From: Lachnospiraceae bacterium
GTDB taxonomy: Bacteria > Bacillota > Clostridia > Lachnospirales > Lachnospiraceae
Reading direction: 5' to 3'
DNA length: 64,000 bases
Assembly: GCA_021770785.1 (NCBI GenBank)
Contig: JAETQH010000001.1
Span: 1 to 64,000, forward strand
Shown piece after piece: positions 51,672-59,336 of this stretch (the first letter of the stretch is position 1; each line of letters begins with the position of its first letter). The position numbers and the translations under genes are program-made. Below the pieces are notes generated by a model. The model worked only from the letters and a program-made list of their open reading frames with translations, did no database searches and was not told the DNA's origin.

Positions 51672-52045
51672 CAGGGTTCCTCCATAACAATTGCAAATAT
51701 TTCCCGCAGCTCTTCATCGGAAAGTCCATAGGTTCTGCCTTTTTTCACTGCCGCGGCAAAGGCGTCCTCCACTTCCTTTTTCCACTCTTCCTCTAAAAGA
51801 GTCTTGTTTTTCTCTGCGATAAAGCTTCCTTTCCCATGAACAGTCACCACCAGACCCTCCTGCTCTAAGAAGTCATAGGCTTTTTTTACTGTCAGGGCGC
51901 TGATTTTCAATTCTCCGGCAAGCGACCGGACCGAGGGCAGCGGCTCCCCGCTTTGTAATGTCCCATGCAGCACCTGCGCTTTTACCTGTTCTACAATCTG
52001 CTCATAGATGGGCTGCATGGAGGAATGATTAATCATGATTTTCAT
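51671..52045 (-). CDS. GntR family regulator (YtrA type)
   Basis: 124 residues: a GntR winged helix (PIYEQIVEQVKAQVLHGTLQSGEPLPSVRSLAGELKISALTVKKAYDFLEQEGLVVTVHGKGSFIA) and only a short C-terminal helical part, the YtrA layout. ATG 52045 follows AAGGAGA. It controls the ABC genes and surely itself, given the palindromic operator over the promoter. Confidence 0.92.
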   Translation of the reverse strand: MKIMINHSSMQPIYEQIVEQVKAQVLHGTLQSGEPLPSVRSLAGELKISALTVKKAYDFLEQEGLVVTVHGKGSFIAEKNKTLLEEEWKKEVEDAFAAAVKKGRTYGLSDEELREIFAIVMEEP

Positions 52046-52067
52046 TTGTTTCTCTCCTTGTATAAAC

Positions 52068-52111
52068 AGTATACAACAGTATATAACTGTTGTCAACTGT
52101 TATATACTGTT
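52068..52111 (-). promoter_or_regulatory. gntR promoter inside a palindromic operator
   Basis: Minus strand TTGACA (52091-52096), 17-base spacer, TATACT (52068-52073). The palindrome AACAGTATATAAC (52075-52087) / GTTATATACTGTT (52099-52111) straddles the -35 and spacer, so repressor binding would exclude polymerase. Additional half-sites AACAGTATA and ACTGTT flank it. Confidence 0.85.
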
Positions 52112-52153
52112 TATTTTAATTTTTTATATAGCAGGGTCTTTCCTGTCAAAAAT

Positions 52154-52240
52154 CGAGTAGGGGAGCTTCTTCTTCCCCTGCTCGCTGCGCCGGGTGCGGG
52201 CAGCTCTTGCTGCTTCCTTCCTCTCCGCACCCGTGTGCAT
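52154..52240. ncRNA. Structured element, copy B (covarying stems)
   Basis: Hairpin CGAGTAGGGGA / TCCCCTGCTCG, linker CTGCGC, 9-bp stem CGGGTGCGG / CCGCACCCG enclosing GCAGC-TCTT-GCTGC and an 11-base bulge TTCCTTCCTCT, then TGTGCATAAAAA. Same plan as copy A (14767-14857) with compensatory changes in both stems. On the minus strand the CGAG hairpin is followed by ATTTTTG, so it could terminate an RNA starting near ATGCACA. A weak terminator for the GGDEF gene precedes it at 52238-52262. Confidence 0.65.
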
Positions 52241-52276
52241 AAAAAAAGAAGGTTGCTTACGCCTCCCTCTTTTCTG

Positions 52277-53938
52277 TCAATCCGTCGTTTTTTCCGACGC
52301 CTTTAATGCCATTTTATTTTCATACATTACCGAATCTGCCCTGCGGAATACCGTCTGGAAACTCTTATCCTCCCCGAAAATATACACCGCAATTCCGATA
52401 GCAATCTGCACCTTCTGCTCATACTTGGTATTATTGCGGTTAAATCTGGTTATTTCATCGTTAAAAACGGACAGATATTCCGCTTTTTTCCCCACATCAT
52501 CATTTTTCAGAATCGTTACAAACTCGTCACCGCCGATACGGTAAATGGTGCTCTCCTTAAAGGTGCTCTGGATAATGGACACCGAATCACGAATCAACAT
52601 ATCGCCAAACTCATGCCCGAAATTATCATTAATCTTCTTTAAGTTGTTGATATCCATGACAACCACCGCAAACTCCGCTGTTCCTTCTTCCATCTGCTTT
52701 TCTATGGAAATGACGGCTTCCTTATACGCCATTTTATTCATTGTCCCGGTCATGGCATCTGTGTATGCAAGCTTGTTGATATAATCCATGTGCTGCTTTA
52801 GGCTTTTTACAGTCTGTTCAAAGCTCTTGGCCAATACCCCGACTTCGTCCCGGGTACTGCATTCTATGGAGACGCTCAAGTCCCCTCCGGCTACCCGCTC
52901 CGCCGCTCTGGTCAGTTCTTTTAAGGGGGCAGTAATCCTTCTGGTTACCTGCACCGTCAACAATACGGAAATCACAATGATAAGCACCAGAACCACCAAC
53001 GACTGCACCGTCATCCTGTTCTGCACCGCACAGATTTCTTTCTCCGGCGCCGTCACAATCAAAAGCATGCCATTTCTCAGGGTACAGAAGCTCAGCTTCT
53101 TCTGCTCTTCCCCCCAGCGGTAATCGTAAAGACAAACTCCTTCTTCTCCCTCCGACAACAGGCGCATAATCTGCCGCAGGTTGCCGTGAACCTCTCCCCC
53201 CTGCAGCCCGTCAGGATAATCTCTGTGATAATAAATATTTTTTTCCTTATCACCCAAAAACGCATAGCCGGTATCATAAATCTTCACGGAATCTACATAA
53301 TCCTTTAACACCTGCATCTCCACATCCATGCCAATCACGCCCACCACACTGCCGTCCTTGTGCAGCGGTACCACGTAAGATATGACTTCTTTCCCGTCTG
53401 CTATACTCTGATGAGGTACGGTCCAGACAGACAAATCCTCCTGCACCACCTTCTGGTACCACTCGTTCTGCCCTTCCTCCGACTCAATATCCTCTGCAAC
53501 GCGGATTGCCCTGCTCTCTTCAAGCTCCGCCCCGCCTTCTCCCCGTACCAGACAGAACCCGTCCATGGAAGTAGAAAAATCCGGTTTCAGGCAGACATAG
53601 ACAGCTGTCATTCCGCTGGTATTTTCCGCCACGTTAAATGCTAGTTCTTTTGTCTTTTTCATGGATAGCAAAAAGTATATTTTCTCTTCGTTTATATCGC
53701 CAATGGCAGATAACTGTCCTTCCGCATAGCGGGATACCGTGTCCACCGCCTGCTCTACCGAAAGCAGCATCATATCCATCTCTTTTGCCTGTTCCCCACA
53801 CAGTAAATTCATAATCTGGACCGAATCCTCTTCCACCAATGCGCCTGCCGTATAGCTTCCCACCCCTGCAAATGCAGCTGCCGACAAAAGAACACATACC
53901 AGCATCAGTACTAAAAATTTCGTTCTTATGGATTTCAT
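52277..53938 (-). CDS. dCache-HAMP-GGDEF receptor (diguanylate cyclase)
   Basis: 553 residues. N-terminal signal-anchor helix (about 8-27), extracytoplasmic dCache-like sensor (about 35-310, with SMDGFCLVRG, WYQKVVQEDLSVWTVPHQS and VIGMDVEMQVLKDYV), second helix (VQSLVVLVLIIVISVLLTV), HAMP (RRITAPLKELTRAAERVAGGDLSVSI) and GGDEF domain with intact signature YRIGGDEFVTI. No RxxD inhibitory site precedes it. Predicted to make c-di-GMP in response to an external small molecule. AGGGGGA precedes ATG 53938. Confidence 0.92.
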   Translation of the reverse strand: MKSIRTKFLVLMLVCVLLSAAAFAGVGSYTAGALVEEDSVQIMNLLCGEQAKEMDMMLLSVEQAVDTVSRYAEGQLSAIGDINEEKIYFLLSMKKTKELAFNVAENTSGMTAVYVCLKPDFSTSMDGFCLVRGEGGAELEESRAIRVAEDIESEEGQNEWYQKVVQEDLSVWTVPHQSIADGKEVISYVVPLHKDGSVVGVIGMDVEMQVLKDYVDSVKIYDTGYAFLGDKEKNIYYHRDYPDGLQGGEVHGNLRQIMRLLSEGEEGVCLYDYRWGEEQKKLSFCTLRNGMLLIVTAPEKEICAVQNRMTVQSLVVLVLIIVISVLLTVQVTRRITAPLKELTRAAERVAGGDLSVSIECSTRDEVGVLAKSFEQTVKSLKQHMDYINKLAYTDAMTGTMNKMAYKEAVISIEKQMEEGTAEFAVVVMDINNLKKINDNFGHEFGDMLIRDSVSIIQSTFKESTIYRIGGDEFVTILKNDDVGKKAEYLSVFNDEITRFNRNNTKYEQKVQIAIGIAVYIFGEDKSFQTVFRRADSVMYENKMALKASEKTTD

Positions 53939-53992
53939 TGCTGTCCCCCTTCATTCCTTATCCCCTATTATAATTTTTTTGTGAAAAAAAGT

Positions 53993-54057
53993 CAAAAAAA
54001 TAGAGACACTTTTCTGCAATTTATCCAAAAAATTGTTAAACTCAGAAAAGTGTCTCT
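53993..54057 (-). terminator. Terminator of the rel-aspS operon
   Basis: AGAGACACTTTTCTG (54002-54016) pairs with its exact complement (54043-54057); T7 follows on the minus strand, six bases after the aspS stop. Confidence 0.9.
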
Positions 54058-54062
54058 TACTT

Positions 54063-55856
54063 TTATTCCTCTGCCGGAAGCTCTACTTCCAAACCTAATT
54101 CTTCTAATTGTTTCTCATCTACAATTCCCGGTGCCTGGGTCATCAGGCAGGAAGCATCCTTTACCTTCGGGAATGCAATGACGTCACGGATGGAATCCGC
54201 GTGTACCATGTGCATCACAAGACGGTCTAAGCCGTATGCCAGCCCTGCATGGGGCGGAACACCGTATTTGAAAGCATCCAAAAGGAAGCCGAACTGCTCA
54301 TGCGCCCGCTCCTTCGTGAAACCCAGAACCTCAAACATTTTTTCCTGGATATCATCCTGATGGATACGGACAGAACCGCCGCCAAGCTCCGTACCGTTTA
54401 ACACGATATCGTAAGCCTTTGCCCGAACGCTGCCGGGGTCGCTGTCAATGTTTTCCCAGTCCTCTTCCATAGGCATGGTGAAAGGATGATGCATTGCCAT
54501 AAAACGGTTCTCCTCCTCAGACCATTCCAGCAACGGGAACTCTGTTACCCAGAGGAAATTGTACTGATTCGGATCTAATAAATCCAGCTCCTTCGCCAGC
54601 TCTAAACGGAGGGCGCCAAGCACATTCCAGACAATTTTATTTTTGTCCGCTGCAAAGAGTAATAAGTCTCCCGGCTCTCCCTCCATGGCTGCCACCAGAG
54701 CTTTTAACTCTTCCTCGGTCATGAATTTTGCAAAGGAGGATTTGTAGGTGCCATCCTCGTTGACGGCTAAATAAGCAAGCCCCTTAGCACCGTAGCCCTT
54801 GGCAAATTCCACTAACTTATCAATCTTCTTACGGGGCATTCCCGCCTGCCCCTTTGCATTGATACCACGGACGGAGCCGCCGTTCTCCAAAGCTCCTGTA
54901 AATACGGAAAAACCGCAGCCTTCTGCCACATCGGAGACATTGATTAACTCCATGCCGAAACGGGTATCCGGTTTATCGGAACCAAAACGGTCCATCGCCT
55001 CCTGCCAGGGCATTCTCGGCAACGGAAGGGTTACCTCCACTCCGATTGCTTCTTTAAATACATACTGCAGCAGACGCTCGTTGACGTCTAACACGTCCTC
55101 CACGTCCACGAAAGAAAGCTCCATATCCGCCTGGGTAAACTCCGGCTGGCGGTCCGCACGCAAATCCTCGTCACGGAAGCATCTTGCAATCTGGAAATAG
55201 CGGTCATAACCGGAGCACATCAGAAGCTGCTTATAAAGCTGCGGTGACTGGGGCAGCGCATAAAAATGTCCCTGATGGACACGGCTGGGTACCAAGTAAT
55301 CTCTCGCCCCCTCCGGTGTTGATTTACATAACATTGGCGTCTCAATCTCAAGAAAGCCCTCTTTCATCATGAAATCACGCATCAGATAAGCCACCTTACT
55401 GCGGAGCATGAGGTTTTTCTGGATATCCGGCCTTCTCAAATCCAAGTAGCGGTATTTTAAGCGGACCTCGTCCTTAGTCTGGCTGTTTTCCTCAATCTGG
55501 AATGGCGGTGTCTCTGACTCGGATAAAATGCGGATGTCGGTGGCAATGACCTCGATATCCCCGGTCTTTAAATTCTCATTCACCGCAGCGGAACGTTTCT
55601 CCACGGTTCCGGTGACTGCGATAACAAACTCGCTTCTTAAGCTCTCTGCCTTTTTATATCCCTCTGCCCCCACGGTTTCCTCGTTGAACACCAACTGCAA
55701 GATACCGGAGCGATCCCTTAAATCAATAAAAATCAGACTTCCTAAATTTCTTCTCTTCTGCACCCATCCCATAACGGTGACAGTTTCACCCACGTTTGCA
55801 CTTGAAATCTCGGTACACCTGTGGCTTCTGTGCAAGCCTCTCATCGACTCTGCCAT
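54063..55856 (-). CDS. aspS: Aspartyl-tRNA synthetase
   Basis: 597 residues, bacterial type. N-terminal OB-fold (ANVGETVTVMGWVQKRRNLGSLIFIDLRDRSGILQLVF), class II motifs 2 and 3 (CFRDEDLRADRQPEFTQADMELSF; AYGLDRLVMHM) and the bacterial GAD insertion between. The 78 bases between hisS and aspS contain a 14-bp inverted repeat. Confidence 0.97.
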   Translation of the reverse strand: MAESMRGLHRSHRCTEISSANVGETVTVMGWVQKRRNLGSLIFIDLRDRSGILQLVFNEETVGAEGYKKAESLRSEFVIAVTGTVEKRSAAVNENLKTGDIEVIATDIRILSESETPPFQIEENSQTKDEVRLKYRYLDLRRPDIQKNLMLRSKVAYLMRDFMMKEGFLEIETPMLCKSTPEGARDYLVPSRVHQGHFYALPQSPQLYKQLLMCSGYDRYFQIARCFRDEDLRADRQPEFTQADMELSFVDVEDVLDVNERLLQYVFKEAIGVEVTLPLPRMPWQEAMDRFGSDKPDTRFGMELINVSDVAEGCGFSVFTGALENGGSVRGINAKGQAGMPRKKIDKLVEFAKGYGAKGLAYLAVNEDGTYKSSFAKFMTEEELKALVAAMEGEPGDLLLFAADKNKIVWNVLGALRLELAKELDLLDPNQYNFLWVTEFPLLEWSEEENRFMAMHHPFTMPMEEDWENIDSDPGSVRAKAYDIVLNGTELGGGSVRIHQDDIQEKMFEVLGFTKERAHEQFGFLLDAFKYGVPPHAGLAYGLDRLVMHMVHADSIRDVIAFPKVKDASCLMTQAPGIVDEKQLEELGLEVELPAEE

Positions 55857-55881
55857 AACTATAAACCTCTTTCCTCTTTAC

Positions 55882-55966
55882 TTATTAAAAAATTCAACGA
55901 TATCAGGGAGCTTGTTGCCTAACACCTTTGGATTCTAGTTGTTAAAAAATTCAACAAGCTCCCTGT
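55882..55966 (-). other. hisS 3'-end echo and 14-bp inverted repeat
   Basis: The last codons of hisS (VEFFNN-TAG) recur downstream as VEFFNK-TAA (GTTGAATTTTTTAATAAG). The intervening codons stay open in the same frame (NPKVLGNKLPDI), so read-through of the TAG would add 18 residues. CAGGGAGCTTGTTG (55904-55917) is the exact complement of 55952-55965, so the gene end can form a hairpin followed by a T6 run. Confidence 0.75.
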
Positions 55967-57185
55967 ATCCCTCGGCATTTAATTTTTCTTTCTGGAACTT
56001 TTTATTTTTATTCATGCGTACTACCAGAACCTGTTTTCCGGCAGCACGTTCTTCCTGCGCCTTTTTAATCACCTCACAGAGTTTATCCGCAGGATACCCT
56101 TTTTCAATCAGATAAGCTACCTTCGGCCGCTGGGAAGGCACCGCAAATCCACTCTCCATTAACAGTAAAATAATACGCTCAAATCCAATGGAAAATCCAC
56201 AGGCCGGAACATCCTGCCCGGTAAATTTTCCTACCATCTTATCATAGCGTCCGCCTCCGCCGCAGGCTGCACCTAATTCCGGCATGGAAATCTCAAAAAT
56301 CGTTCCGGTGTAATAGCTCATGCCCCGCACTAAGGTCGGGTCAAACACCATTTTAAAAGAAGCTGTCTTTGCGGACTCCACGCTGTCGATGATTTCTAAC
56401 AGGTTCTTCTCCACTTCTCCATCTAAAAAGTCCTCTAAGGTCTGCGCTAAATATCTGATACCGTTACCGGCTTTTTCCACGCCCTCAAACAATGCTAAGT
56501 ATTTCTCGATGGACTCCTTTGCATAGCCCTCTTTTGCAAGCTCTTCCGCCACGCCTTCTAAGCCGATCTTGTCCATCTTATCTAAAATGATAAATACGGT
56601 GTCAAACTCTTCCTCCGGAAAACCGCTGTAAGCTGCCATAGCTTTTAAGATACGGCGCTCATTGATACGAATTTCAAAATTCTCAAATCCCAGCCTGCCG
56701 ATGGTGGTGGTGGTGGCTAAAATCAGCTCGATTTCCGCTAAATTGCTAGGCTCGCCGATAATATCAATGTCGCACTGCATAAACTGGCGGTAACGCCCTC
56801 TCTGGGGTCTGTCCGCTCTCCACACGCTGCCCATCTGAAGTGCCTTAAAGGGAGAGGGCAGATCATTGGTATTGTTGGCATAGTAACGCACTAACGGCAC
56901 TGTAAGATCGTAGCGCATACCAAAATCCACCAAATCGCTTTCTTCCTTCGCCTCGTCAATTTTTAATTTCTCGCCCCGCTTCATGACCTTAAAAATCAGT
57001 TTTTCATTTTCCCCGCCCTGTTTATTGCTGAGATTGGCAATATTTTCCATACACGGAGTTTCAATGGGTGTAAATCCGAAGCTGCGATAGGTTTCCTTAA
57101 TGACCTGCTGTACGTAATCACGGATCTGCATTTCCTCCGGTAAAATATCCTTCATGCCGTTAACCGGCTTCTTGCTTAATGCCAT
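55935..57185 (-). CDS. hisS: Histidyl-tRNA synthetase
   Basis: 416 residues. Class II motifs and His-specific features: MQIRDYVQQVIKETYRSFGFTPIETP, SVWRADRPQRGRYRQFMQCDIDIIG, LVRGMSYYTGTIFEI and GGGGRYDKMVGKF. Overlaps hemZ by ten bases. Ends at a TAG whose downstream sequence is an in-frame partial repeat. Confidence 0.97.
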   Translation of the reverse strand: MALSKKPVNGMKDILPEEMQIRDYVQQVIKETYRSFGFTPIETPCMENIANLSNKQGGENEKLIFKVMKRGEKLKIDEAKEESDLVDFGMRYDLTVPLVRYYANNTNDLPSPFKALQMGSVWRADRPQRGRYRQFMQCDIDIIGEPSNLAEIELILATTTTIGRLGFENFEIRINERRILKAMAAYSGFPEEEFDTVFIILDKMDKIGLEGVAEELAKEGYAKESIEKYLALFEGVEKAGNGIRYLAQTLEDFLDGEVEKNLLEIIDSVESAKTASFKMVFDPTLVRGMSYYTGTIFEISMPELGAACGGGGRYDKMVGKFTGQDVPACGFSIGFERIILLLMESGFAVPSQRPKVAYLIEKGYPADKLCEVIKKAQEERAAGKQVLVVRMNKNKKFQKEKLNAEGYRELVEFFNN

Positions 57186-58678
57186 GCGATTTCCTCCATT
57201 TTTCTCATCTTCCGCTCTATCATTTCATCAACGCGTTCCAGATAGTTTTTCACATCTTTTACATTTTCCACACGGTGAATCACCGCTTCCCCCGCACCGG
57301 CGTACTGTACGAATTTCGTGGTGGCACCTGCGCCAAGTGCCATTATAGTCTGTTTTTCCTCCATAATCAAGATGTTATAGACCCCAGCTTTTCCTTCTGT
57401 GGCATATCCCACGTTCTCCAGATTACCCGCCATACTCTTCTGGCGGTAAAGATAATATGGGTGCAACCCTAGTTCGGCGGCATAGGCTGCCACCAGTTCC
57501 ATATGCTCCTGGGTGTTTACCATCTTATAATTTTTATAATCTTCCTTAAACATATTGAGCCGTGCCGCCCGCTTCAATGCCAGGGAATGTACAGTCAGAT
57601 TATCCGGTGCCAGCAGCTTAATCTGCTCCATAGTGTTTTTTACATCAGAGAGCTGTTCCTCCGGCAGTCCCAAAATTAAATCCATATTTATATTATCAAA
57701 CCCCAGCTGCCTTGCCAGCCGAAAGCTCTCTATGGTCTGCTCCACGGTATGGCGGCGTCCAATCAAATCCAGAGTTTCCTGCTTCATGGTCTGGGGATTG
57801 ATGGATATCCGGGAAATTCCCCATTTCCGCAACACCTCTAATTTTTCTCTGGTGATGCTGTCCGGTCTGCCCGCCTCCACGGTAAATTCCAGGCAGTCCG
57901 ACAAATCAAAACTGCATTTAATTTTTCGTATCAGTCTGTCCAGCTGACAGGGTTCCAGGGTAGTGGGAGTTCCTCCGCCAATATAGATGGAATTGAGATG
58001 TTTTCCTGCAAACTTCACCGCCGTAAAATCAATCTCTTTTTCCAGGGCATCAAGATAAGCCTCCACCTGCTTCGCCCAGCTCACCAGCGGATAGGAGGTA
58101 AAGGAACAATAAAGACAGGTGGTGGGGCAGAAGGGTATGCCGATATACAGGCTGTAGCCGTTCTCATAATCAATCTGCCTTAACAGTGCCAACTCTCGTT
58201 TGGCAATTTCTGTGGAGAGAGCAATTTTTTCATCAGAGGCGAAATAAGTTTCTTTCATGTAAGATTTAATTTCCGCCTCGCTCTTTTCTTCTTCCAACAT
58301 CTTCATGGGGATTTTGGTGGGACGGATACCCGTCAAATTTCCCCATGGGAGTTTTCTGCCTGTCACCTCACATAACATCAGGTACAGGCACTTTTTCAAC
58401 CGGTTTTTCGTATCGGTGCGGTCCGAAAAATCCACAGGGATTTCCCGCTCTATCTTCCCGTCACCGCAGGCCGGCAAAACAGCCTCATTCTGCTCCCTTA
58501 ACTGCCAGCAGATTTTAATGGATGACTCTGTATATATGACCTCCATCTGGATATGAATGGGTTCCTCGTAGTTTTTTTCCTCCGCAGACACCCCCACATA
58601 TTCCTCCGGATAAAACGCCTTTATCAGAGAATGAATGTCATACTCAAATTCCGGCTTGTTTAACTTTACCTTTATCAT
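57176..58678 (-). CDS. hemZ: Oxygen-independent coproporphyrinogen dehydrogenase-like radical SAM protein
   Basis: 500 residues. Radical SAM CxxxCxxC cluster at C184, C188 and C191 (IPFCPTTCLYCSF), GGGTPTTLEP after it, and the HemZ-type N-terminal extension of about 170 residues. HemZ/HemN relatives act on porphyrinogens, but many clostridial copies lie outside heme operons; here it sits with rel, MBL and tRNA synthetase genes, an arrangement I know from other Clostridia, so the true substrate is uncertain. Confidence 0.88.
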   Translation of the reverse strand: MIKVKLNKPEFEYDIHSLIKAFYPEEYVGVSAEEKNYEEPIHIQMEVIYTESSIKICWQLREQNEAVLPACGDGKIEREIPVDFSDRTDTKNRLKKCLYLMLCEVTGRKLPWGNLTGIRPTKIPMKMLEEEKSEAEIKSYMKETYFASDEKIALSTEIAKRELALLRQIDYENGYSLYIGIPFCPTTCLYCSFTSYPLVSWAKQVEAYLDALEKEIDFTAVKFAGKHLNSIYIGGGTPTTLEPCQLDRLIRKIKCSFDLSDCLEFTVEAGRPDSITREKLEVLRKWGISRISINPQTMKQETLDLIGRRHTVEQTIESFRLARQLGFDNINMDLILGLPEEQLSDVKNTMEQIKLLAPDNLTVHSLALKRAARLNMFKEDYKNYKMVNTQEHMELVAAYAAELGLHPYYLYRQKSMAGNLENVGYATEGKAGVYNILIMEEKQTIMALGAGATTKFVQYAGAGEAVIHRVENVKDVKNYLERVDEMIERKMRKMEEIAWH

Positions 58679-58690
58679 TGTTTCAGCCTC

Positions 58691-59320
58691 TTATAAATAT
58701 GGATTATACATCCGCTCTGTGCCGATGGTGGTAATCTCATTGTGCCCGGTATACACCGTAACATCATCCGGCAGCACCAGAAGCTTTTCCTCAATGGCAC
58801 GGATAAGCTGCGCGGCACTCCCCTTCGGGAAATCCGTTCTTCCTACCGACTGGGCGAACAGGGTATCTCCTGCAAAGACGGCATTCTGGTATGGGAACAG
58901 ATAGCAGCAGCCGCCCACCGTATGTCCGGGTGTAAACAGTACCCGGATATGAAATCCTGCCAAATCGATTTCCTGCTCATCCTTTAAATACCGATCCGCA
59001 TGGTAAGCAGTTTCCTTCCCCTCCCAGCCGCTAAGGTTTAACGCCGGATTCTCTAAGGTTTCTTTCTCATGTTCCTCCGCATAAATCTCGATATGGAAAT
59101 GCTCTGCCAGCTCCGCCGCTGCTCCTGCGTGGTCAAAATGGCCATGCGTCAGCAAAATTGCAACAGGATTTAATTTTTCTTCCTCAACAATCTCTGCCAG
59201 ACGCTTCCCGCTCGCTCCCGGATCTACAATCAGGATCTCTTTTGTCTCATCATTAATGGCAAAATAGCAGTTTGTCTGCACAGGTCCTACTACATACTGT
59301 TCTACTCTAAGGGGTGTCAT
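58691..59320 (-). CDS. Metallo-beta-lactamase fold hydrolase (glyoxalase II-like)
   Basis: 209 residues. Metal-binding THGHFDH (His59, His61, Asp63, His64), then the FTPGHTVGGCC His, AGDTLFAQSVGRTDF Asp and GHNE His. Typical YcbL/GloB-like small hydrolase; substrate not determined. ATG 59320 follows AGGAGGG; between rel and hemZ with 16- and 12-base gaps. Confidence 0.9.
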   Translation of the reverse strand: MTPLRVEQYVVGPVQTNCYFAINDETKEILIVDPGASGKRLAEIVEEEKLNPVAILLTHGHFDHAGAAAELAEHFHIEIYAEEHEKETLENPALNLSGWEGKETAYHADRYLKDEQEIDLAGFHIRVLFTPGHTVGGCCYLFPYQNAVFAGDTLFAQSVGRTDFPKGSAAQLIRAIEEKLLVLPDDVTVYTGHNEITTIGTERMYNPYL

Positions 59321-59336
59321 ATTTTTCCCTTCCCTC

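Noticed and set aside
55882-55937. Pyrrolysine- or selenocysteine-type recoding of the hisS TAG
   Set aside because: HisS is full length at the TAG; the downstream in-frame stretch is a partial duplication and no recoding machinery is visible.
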